A stretch of 64,000 bases of DNA from Lytechinus pictus (Eukaryota; Echinodermata; Echinoidea; Temnopleuroida; Toxopneustidae): positions 31,435,994 through 31,499,993 of the forward strand of contig NC_087252.1 in NCBI RefSeq assembly GCF_037042905.1, read 5' to 3'. The notes under the pieces are model-generated. The model was given only the letters and a program-made list of their open reading frames with translations, did not search any database and was not told where the DNA came from. The translations under genes were made by a program, and so were the position numbers. Below are positions 56,562 through 64,000 of this stretch, piece by piece (the first letter of the stretch is position 1; every line of letters begins with the position of its first letter).

Positions 56562-57285
56562 GAGAAATTCACCCGAACAATACGTTGGTTTTAATAAAAG
56601 CAGAGAAACAACATTGGTGAAGGTTTGATGAAAATCCACTAAAAGAATAAGTTCTAGAAAGTTAAGAGATTTTAGACTTTATAATTTGCGACTATAATTT
56701 GTATGTCTTGCAATGTAAATTCCATGAATTCCCATTTTCCAATGGTTCATGATGAATGAAATCATTTTCTTATAGAATTGGGTGTGAAAATGATGTGTCT
56801 GTTGATATAAGTGGGCGCGTCGTGGTCTAGTGGTTCTGACTCTCGCCTTTCAAACAGAGGGTCGTGGGTTCGAATCCTTGCTGTGGCGTGTTTTCCTTCA
56901 GCAAGAAATTTATCCACACTGTGCTGCACTCAACCCAGGTGAGGTAAATGGGTACCGGCAGGAAATAATTCCTCAAAAAGCTGTGTGCACCTGAATCAGT
57001 AGCCTAGCTTAGCCGGGTAATAATAATAGCAGGGCCCGCTGGGAGAACAGTTTTCGGAACTGAAGTGGCTACCCTGGGTAAATATCCTGTTATTATTATT
57101 ATTATATTGAATGCACGAACAAAATTTCCTTCAATATTGTGAAAAATTCCCATTCATGGAATTCATATCAAGATACATGAGGAGATGCGCGCTTGTGATG
57201 TCACAAAATCATAACTAAAACCATAACACCTTTAAAACAATTTCCACAAACTTTTGCTAATGCATTTTAATTGTTGATCCGCTTT
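56562..57285. mobile_element. MITE family C remnant hosting a SINE
   Basis: It starts with AAAGGAGAAATTCACCCGAA. Sub-terminal sequences on both sides of the SINE (CCATGAATTCCC and ATTCATGGAATTC) are mirrored. Confidence 0.5.
56812..57105 (+). mobile_element. tRNA-derived SINE with (ATT)n tail
   Basis: The tRNA-like head has an A box (GTGGTCTAGTGGTTCTGAC) and a B box (GGGTTCGAATCC). A body of about 200 bp contains GCAGGGCCCGCTGGGAGAAC and ends in TATTATTATTATTAT. It is a complete SINE. Confidence 0.85.
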
Positions 57286-58075
57286 GATTAACCCTTTGAA
57301 CCAGATAGGGAATACCGGCCTCCCAGTAAACGCCCATATACCAGATAGGCCGGGCCTTCAGCCATGTGACTTCAAAAACATGGATTCTAAATGTCAGGTG
57401 ATCTTTTAAAATGACGTCATGTTTCTAGTACGTGTAGGAATATTTAGTCGATAATTTCAGTCAAGATTTGCAATTATTTCAGAAGGATTTAGCATAAAAA
57501 AATGGCCCAAATATGCCACTTTTCTGCGGTTGCTCGTGTCGTATGTGCGGTAATACTAAGTGTAATACGCGGCGAGTCACGTGTTTACTAAAAATATATG
57601 AGTACAGGTGAATTAAAGGTGAAAATGTTAGTGTGTCGTACGGGACTCAGAAATTTCCTGTACAACATGCAATACTTTCACCCCGAATTCATCAATAGAA
57701 AACATATTTTTGTTGGTTGTCATTTTTTTACATGACTCCCTAGTAGTACTTTAATATTAACACAAAACAAAATGACGTTCCTCGTTTGTTTGGCTGAAAA
57801 GTGTTCTAGTGTTCTTTTTCTAGCATGGAATCGCCGTTATGAGCAGTTATGCTTTCTAAGCAGTTTATAGTGGAATAACCTCTACTTACAGTACAACAAA
57901 ATAGTTCAAACTTTAAAGCAAATACACACACAGAAACTGATTACTCTGAAATTACATGATTTGATGCTTTTATTTCATTCAATTCTATAATTTCCTATAT
58001 GGCCTTGGATCATTATGATAATTTTTAACTTTTTTACTCTAAAAATTATTATTGTCATAAAATGCCTACTTTCAC
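57286..58075. other. No feature seen
   Basis: Unique-looking, with no supported exon. Confidence 0.4.
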
Positions 58076-58077
58076 AC

Positions 58078-58283
58078 CTGGGGGTGATTTACAGAGAGAT
58101 GAATATGACTCTGAATCGCACTTAACTGTCCAGTTGCGTGCCAATTTAATAAAAGGCATCACCGCTTAAGAGAACATGCGCTAATGCAATTAATCGATAA
58201 GGCTGCACATTAAATGATCATGTGTGCATCAGCACTAAGCATGACTGTAATAAGTCACACTTAAATCTTTGTGAACCCCCCCC
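58078..58283. mobile_element. Diverged palindromic MITE
   Basis: Related to 59575-59769: both have GGGGG-T...TT(T)CACA ends, AGTTGCG interiors and CACTTAAATCTTTGTGAA right arms. Confidence 0.55.
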
Positions 58284-58438
58284 CCTGATGTTTATGTATC
58301 ACCAAATTAATTCACGTGATAAACATACCTGCAGCTGAGAATCTTTTAAAAGAGCTTTATTAACTATGACCTGAGCCCTGTCTTACAAAGAGTTGCGATT
58401 GATCTGATAAAACATAACTATTGAAATCCAATAACACC

Positions 58439-58943
58439 TGGGGGGGGCCACTTACATTGACAAGTGGATACCATGCGCGACCAAAAAAACATGTAAAAAG
58501 GATGTCTTTTTCAAGATAGGGCACGTTACGTAATAAGGGTGTCAAAAACACTAAAATAATGAAAAAAGGGTATCTATTTCGCTAGGAAAGCTACGTGTTT
58601 AGGGTCAAATTTGCGAGGGTATAAAAAATCAAAACTAAAATGTTTTATAAAGGATGTACTTTTTGCCCCAGGAGTGTTTAGAGTACGATTTGCGCGAGTT
58701 GGGCTGTACTAAAACCAATGATGGAGGTAAAGGTAAAACCGACGTCCGTGTTTGAAGGCGCGTACTTGTTTAGGGGTTCAATTCAGGGAATACTTGCCAA
58801 TAGTATCGTTTTGTTTCCAATACTTGTTAAGGGTAGGGTTTCAAACGCCAATACTTGTTAAGGGGTGCATTTTCAGAATACGTGTTAAGGGTGCTTTTTG
58901 AGATCTCACGGTATCCACTCGTGAATGGAAGTGGCCCCCCGGG
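58439..58943. mobile_element. Insertion with 10-bp flanking duplication (GGGGGGCCACTT ends)
   Basis: TGGGGGGGGCCACTT and AAGTGGCCCCCCGGG are mirrored. CAATAACACC stands directly on both sides (58429-58438, 58944-58953). The interior contains AATACTTGTTAAGGG-type repeated phrases. Confidence 0.8.
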
Positions 58944-59173
58944 CAATAACACCAACATCTACAATGTCGATGGAAGTACTTTCTATCTACAATTTATACA
59001 TATACTTGTGCATGCATCATTTCTTTTACACCCAGTTCACGAGTGGATACCGTGAGATCTCAAAAAGCACCCTAAACACGTATTCTGAAAATGCACCCCT
59101 TAACAAGTATTGGCGTTTGAAACCCTACCCTTAACAAGTATTGGAAACAAAACGATACTATTGGCAAGTATTC
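58788..59173. repeat. Inverted duplication, 138-bp arms, one mismatch
   Basis: 58788-58925 and 59036-59173 are reverse complements with a single difference seen (GTTAAGGG versus GTTTAGGG) and a 110-bp spacer. Confidence 0.95.
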
Positions 59174-59574
59174 AACTCTTTGTAAGACAGGGCCCTGATA
59201 CTGCTTAAGCAGGCACTTTTCCACAGTAAGTGATTCAGAAATTTGATTTCTAGTTTCTAGTTCCAATAAGTATACTAGAATATAAATTATTGATAACAAA
59301 TACATGTAAAGTTGTGCTCAGAAGTTAGTGAACCTCACGACAAAATGCCTTTATACCGGGTGTTGAAAGTAGACAACAACACTTCAATGTTTGGCAAGCC
59401 CAGAGAAACAAACTGTATTCAATGTAATAATTTTTCACCTGACTTCTCAAATAAATGAAATATCAGTAGAAAAAAACATGTCAGAAATTGAACACTTTAA
59501 ATAAATTCATTTTCTTGTGGGGTTCACTAACTTTTGAGGACCACTGTATGTATGACATTCCTTTTTTCCACATC

Positions 59575-59769
59575 AGGGGGGTGTTTCACAAAGATTGAAA
59601 TATGAATTAGAGTCGCATTTAAAAGTCTAGTTGCGCGCATTGGTCAAATCATGTCAAGATGACGCGCACTACTGCGTATTGATCAATAAGATTGCGCGTT
59701 GCATATCATGTACGCGTCGGCATTTAAGTGCGACTTAAGTCATACTTAAATCTTTGTGAAACACCCCCC
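59575..59769. mobile_element. Palindromic MITE (GGGGGGTGTTTCACAAAGATT)
   Basis: The left end is mirrored by AATCTTTGTGAAACACCCCCC. The arms carry GTCGCATTTAAA and the GCGCGC-type phrases in mirrored order. Confidence 0.85.
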
Positions 59770-60389
59770 ATGTTATGAGGAAATGTCTTCCTATCAGATG
59801 TTCAATATAAACACCCTGGCACCCTTTATTCAGAGGCTCTTTCTTTAACACAAACTGAGGTACGGTATTCATCCATAATTAATTTTTATGATTGATTGCA
59901 AATAAGAATGATCGTTGTTATCCTATGTTAAAAATGAGCCCCACCCCACAATCAGGTGCTATTTTAGCAGGTGTACGGGGCTCTATTATATAAGTCCCAT
60001 GGATTTCTTTTTTAAACAGGTTTTTTGTTTTGGGGGTAACGTTTTGACAGTAGTTACCAGCGATAGTAGAGTTATCATACATAATAGGTTTCATGAAAAC
60101 AGGGCATTAATAAATAGTGTGGGCTGGGCATACATAACATTGCGTGAAAGACAATTCCGAAAGATCCAGCATTAGAATAGAAAATAAACCAACCTTTGGT
60201 ACACCTAATGAAATTAGATAAATTTAATAAAATCAAGGCTTTAAATTTCATTAACATTCATAAAAGTACATTTTATACTGTATAGTGAAATTGATTAACT
60301 AGTTCTGTGTGCATTTCCAAATATAATAATTGCTACAATGCTACTTCTTATCACGGTGCTAAATAGAATATAGGATAATTTCTTATTTC

Positions 60390-60541
60390 AAACAGGTGTT
60401 AAAATGACACCAAATGTTGAGATTGACTTCACAAACAGAATGACACTAAAGGGTGTAGAAATTGACACCTTGGTGCCGTCCTCACCATATACAACACTAA
60501 TTTAGTGTAGATTTAAGTTAACACCACTGTTTTCAGCAGTG
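60390..60541. mobile_element. GGTGTTAA-type MITE, copy 3 (left end lost)
   Basis: It shows alternating GGTGTTAAAATGACACC phrases and the right end CAGCAGTG followed by TA. The left terminus is missing. Confidence 0.65.
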
Positions 60542-60544
60542 TAC

Positions 60545-62440
60545 ACGTTTTCTTGCAAAGTCAAGAATCTACGATGCAAATTACTTTTGAGTATGATATT
60601 ATAGCAAACAACGACCCCCGCCCCCCAAAAAAAAAATGTGAACAAAGAAAAAATATATGCAAATTATATTGAGACCAGCTCATTTAACTTGCGCACACGA
60701 AATGCAATAAATATGGGCGTTCTCTCAGAACATTTACAAAATAAAGGCTTTTAAAAATGTACCTACATCTATAAAATGGCAAACGATATGAAGCAAATGT
60801 AGCTTTTTTCTGGGATTTATGTAACAAAGCCATGAAATTCTTGAATGCTTTTCAAAACAGGGAAAGTTTAGTCACCTTATCAATCATAGAATCAGATAAT
60901 TCACCCTAATTTAGAAGTGTGAAAACCAAAACAAACTGCATTGATTTGAATCTTCTTTGAACTGAAATCAGTAAATCGGTAAAATGACTACCAGTAATAT
61001 AAATCAGATAAATTTCACTAAAAACATTTATACCATGTATTTTAAAATCAAAGCACATGTTTGAACCTGATCTAATATTACCATTTTTGGAAATCTCTCA
61101 TTTTGTAATTTTAGTACCACTATAAATTCATAATTTTGCAAAGCAAAGAACGTTGCTTTGTATTGAATTTTATCACTCATTAAATAATTACTAATTATTC
61201 ATTTCAGTTAGCATGATTATCATTTTAAGTGCATATCATTTCCAAGAAACATTCCTCATTTTGCAACCCAAACTGATGACTAATTTATTTGCCAAATGAT
61301 CATTTTCAGCAAATAAATTCATTTCTAAGAAATTTACTGATAAATTCCATTAAATTCATTTAATGACAATTCTTCATTTCACACAACAAACTAAGAGACT
61401 TCAAATATGATTTTTTTCAAACTTCTGTAATGAATTACATTCAGTACAATCTAAATTATTTCCAATCTTCTATTCAAATTCCATACACACTCTAAATTCT
61501 AAAATTAAGAATAAATCTAGATCAAATGTGAATAGTTAGCCTGCAGACACAGACCCTTGATTCTAACAATTTGCATAGTGTAAAATGCAGAGTCTGAATG
61601 AGTGAGACTAGATTCACTATGTTCTGTGGCTGGCTCTTATTTGACACAGACATCTAGTCTTCACTCTAGACCTGTTATTGGTTAAAGTGTCAAAATTGAA
61701 TCTGTGCTTACAGGCTAGTGAACAGTGTAGAATTAAACTTTGTGGATTTGAATATAAATCTAAAATGATTTAATTTCAATCTCTTGAGATTGAATTGTTT
61801 AACTTTTGGTTTAAAAATATATCTAATATTCGGCTCGTCACAATTAACAGCCAATCTAGATTTGTTTGCAAGTCCATGAAATTTAAAGTGTACATCTCCT
61901 GTAGTATTAAGCATATACATGAATACATATCTGTAAATTTCTACAACAAATGAAATAACTCTGTAAAATATCTCTAGTCCTTTACAAGGGCAAATAACTT
62001 TTTAGTACAGTATGACTGTCAAGGTCCAGGTTAGTGTCTATCAAAGAAAAAGGAAACTTGGTTTATATAATCCTTCCATGTTCTAACAATATTATGAGGA
62101 TTTTAACTATAGCCTAAAGTAAACATTGTCCTGAAGGGATTACAGAAGGAAACAGGAGGCAAGAAAGGTGCCTCTTCCCCCAATTCACACGTTATTGCCA
62201 ATTGAGATTATCATTATCAATCTCAATCCGTGAAAGTTGACACATCCAAAAACTCCATTATCTTGAGTGAAAATTAAATTGATCATTACTCATGATCAAT
62301 CACCACTTGAGAACACATTTGTCCTATGGACAACAAGTCCCAAAAATCGCTACTCATCATCTGTGATTTTGACTGGAGAGAGCTTAGATCATTATCATCT
62401 CGTTTGTGAAACATAATTTTACGAAAGTAACGTGCATTAC
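60545..62440. other. No feature seen
   Basis: AT-rich with many local ATTTCA/TGAAAT phrases. No supported exon. Confidence 0.4.
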
Positions 62441-62444
62441 CATG

Positions 62445-62875
62445 ACGCGTATCGCAAGTGGCGATAACTTCAGAAAGATATCTAACTGATCGCCAGCTGC
62501 AATCTATCACAAGTGGTAATAAGAACCACATGACATGTTACTGATCCTCTTTTGCAATCTATCACAAGTAGTGATTATGTGAATAACATATCAGTGATCA
62601 TCTGCTGCAATCTCTTGCAAGTGGTAAGAACGTCTGAATAACATGATACTGAAAGCCTCTACCAATCTCTTGCATGTGGTGATAATATCTGAATGACATC
62701 GCCTATTGCAATATATCGTAAGTGACGATAAAGTCTGAATAACAAGTTCCTGATCGCCCATTGCCATCTATTGCGAGTGGCGATAGCTAGCATGTGTACG
62801 TAACGATTTACTGATCACCACTGGTGACTGAAAGCGCTATTGATCACAAGCGCTGATGTCTGAACACACGCCATG
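62445..62875. repeat. Minisatellite of about 54 bp, about seven degenerate units
   Basis: CAATCTATC-CAAGTGG-GATAA variants recur at about 62500, 62555, 62608, 62663, 62709 and 62764, with a partial unit before and after. TGATC and GTCTGAATAACAT fall at fixed places in the unit. Confidence 0.85.
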
Positions 62876-62879
62876 TCAT

Positions 62880-64000
62880 GAGAGGTTTAACCGAAGTTTG
62901 AAGGTGATTTTCTTGTAAGGGGTGGACATCGGCAGAGGGAAGCGTTTCAGAGAGGGGTGGAGTAGTCACATGGATAATGGGCGTGGTCTGGTATCTCTGT
63001 TGTCATGGGAACGAAGGTGAACGTCTATATCCTCTTTAATATGGAATGCAGAATGTATGTAGTATTTCGTCCATTACAAAGATCCATTTTGGATGATTAA
63101 AATGAAAATGTATGATGTTGAAAAAGTTATTTATAAATGTTGATGGGTGAAAATTTGTGAGTATATACATGTAGGTGAAGGCATTGTGCATTTGTATTTT
63201 GTAAGCCACATAATGAATATGAAAAGACAGAATTCCCAATTTCATTACGAAATGGCAAAATCAAAGTATATTTTCACAGGCATGTAGGCATGATAAGATG
63301 GTGAGAGATGTAAGTCCAAAAGAGGAAGGATTATTGAAGATGTACAAGAATTGTTCATGCGGAATAACATATGAAGAAATATGTTCATTCATATTTGATA
63401 TCGTTTTTATCAGTGCATGAAAATATATTAGTAGAAGGAAGGGATTTAGGTCAGGATATAGTGAAAATGTACAAAGTGTAGTAAAAGCAGGAAGAGTTAT
63501 CATAATAATTATATCAGCATGCAGCATGAAACAATAACACATAAATGAACAGAAACATTATTAGTTGTAACGTTACCAAGTTAGGAGAGAAAAACATGAC
63601 GATTAATAATATGGATTTCATATATGATTCATGATGGGTTTTAAAAAATGATTTTAAAACGATGAATGGTACATGAATGGTAAAACATGGGAAGATGACG
63701 GGTTCATGACGATAGGATGGAAAGATTGACGGGAAGAAGGAAAAAAGTAAGGGGAAGGCAAAGAAGAAAAGAGAAAGGGGAAAAAATCACAAAACATGTG
63801 AGAAAAAATGAGGGGTCAAATTAATGTCAAACATCAAGAGCATGCATACTGGTGCAAAATCACATGACCGATAGTAATTCTATCCCAAACAATTATATAA
63901 AACTTTATCTAGAATATATATGATAAATAAAAACATATCCATACAAGCAACTACATATATTGCGTGAGTCCATAATAATTTCATTAGGAAAGTTTCCATT
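62880..64000. other. No gene established
   Basis: AT-rich with scattered short frames. A minus-strand frame with EDIDVHLRSHDNRDTRPRPL (about 62970-63030) ends in a stop but lacks a good acceptor, so I leave it unassigned. Confidence 0.35.

Larger units (their letters stand above)
58374..59196. mobile_element. MITE host (AGCCCTGTCTTACAAAGAGTTG ends) with complex nested insert
   Basis: The left end is mirrored by CAACTCTTTGTAAGACAGGG at the right. Between them lie a 505-bp insertion and an inverted copy of part of it. Confidence 0.75.

Noticed and set aside
56812-56890. Functional tRNA gene
   Set aside because: It continues into a SINE body with an ATT tail, so it is a retroposon head.

Overview
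The window looks like nuclear DNA of a marine invertebrate deuterostome, most probably an echinoderm of the sea-urchin kind. This is an inference. It rests on split genes with short exons and GT-AG introns, an immunoglobulin/FN3 receptor of nephrin type, a rhodopsin-family receptor with an uninterrupted coding region, and a dense load of short inverted-repeat transposons of types I associate with urchin genomes. No organism-specific marker gene is present. There is no rRNA, CRISPR array or bacterial-style operon.

Layout. 1-14.3 kb is gene-poor and full of mobile-element debris: a TA-flanked element at 434-1129, nested TTAA-flanked elements at 1701-2896 and 3221-3823, a tRNA-like/LINE 3' fragment near 4.4-4.7 kb, a 154-bp tandem repeat at 6.66-7.44 kb, dinucleotide arrays at 9.2-9.8 kb, a hAT-like element with an 8-bp target duplication at 12347-13572, and the 3' end of a CR1/L2-type LINE at 14.0-14.3 kb. 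14.67-15.86 kb carries a complete class A GPCR on the + strand. 16-21.1 kb is again transposon-rich, with MITEs and a SINE nested inside one another.

21306-36055 on the - strand holds the main find: a 15-exon gene that I reconstructed by joining consensus splice sites in compatible phase. The model is 3417 nt long and stays open for 1138 residues: seven Ig-like domains, one FN3 domain, a 21-bp microexon, an unclassified membrane-proximal domain, one transmembrane helix, and a proline-rich tail with YxxM and YxNx tyrosine motifs. The architecture and the FN3 motif WKPGYNGG point to the nephrin / Sticks-and-stones / SYG-2 group of adhesion receptors. Its introns host several MITEs and repeats.

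37.38-38.39 kb is a TAG trinucleotide array of about 1 kb, interrupted by a MITE and abutted by a decayed mariner-type transposon (38390-39697). 41.3-42.0 kb is a long pyrimidine-rich tract. A second - strand gene is visible only by its end: a terminal coding exon at 51558-51717 whose product ends in the PDZ-ligand-like ISTV, a probable 3' UTR exon starting at 50484, and an intron between them that is almost entirely a 187-bp tandem repeat. Most of 42.3-50.5 kb shows no coding signal and may be its long 3' UTR. 52-64 kb is mostly non-coding, with TTAA elements, a SINE, a recent 138-bp-arm inverted duplication near 59 kb, and a 54-bp minisatellite at 62.4-62.9 kb.

The GPCR and the two - strand genes have no evident functional link. 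The two - strand genes both appear to encode signalling-tail proteins, but nothing shows that they are related.
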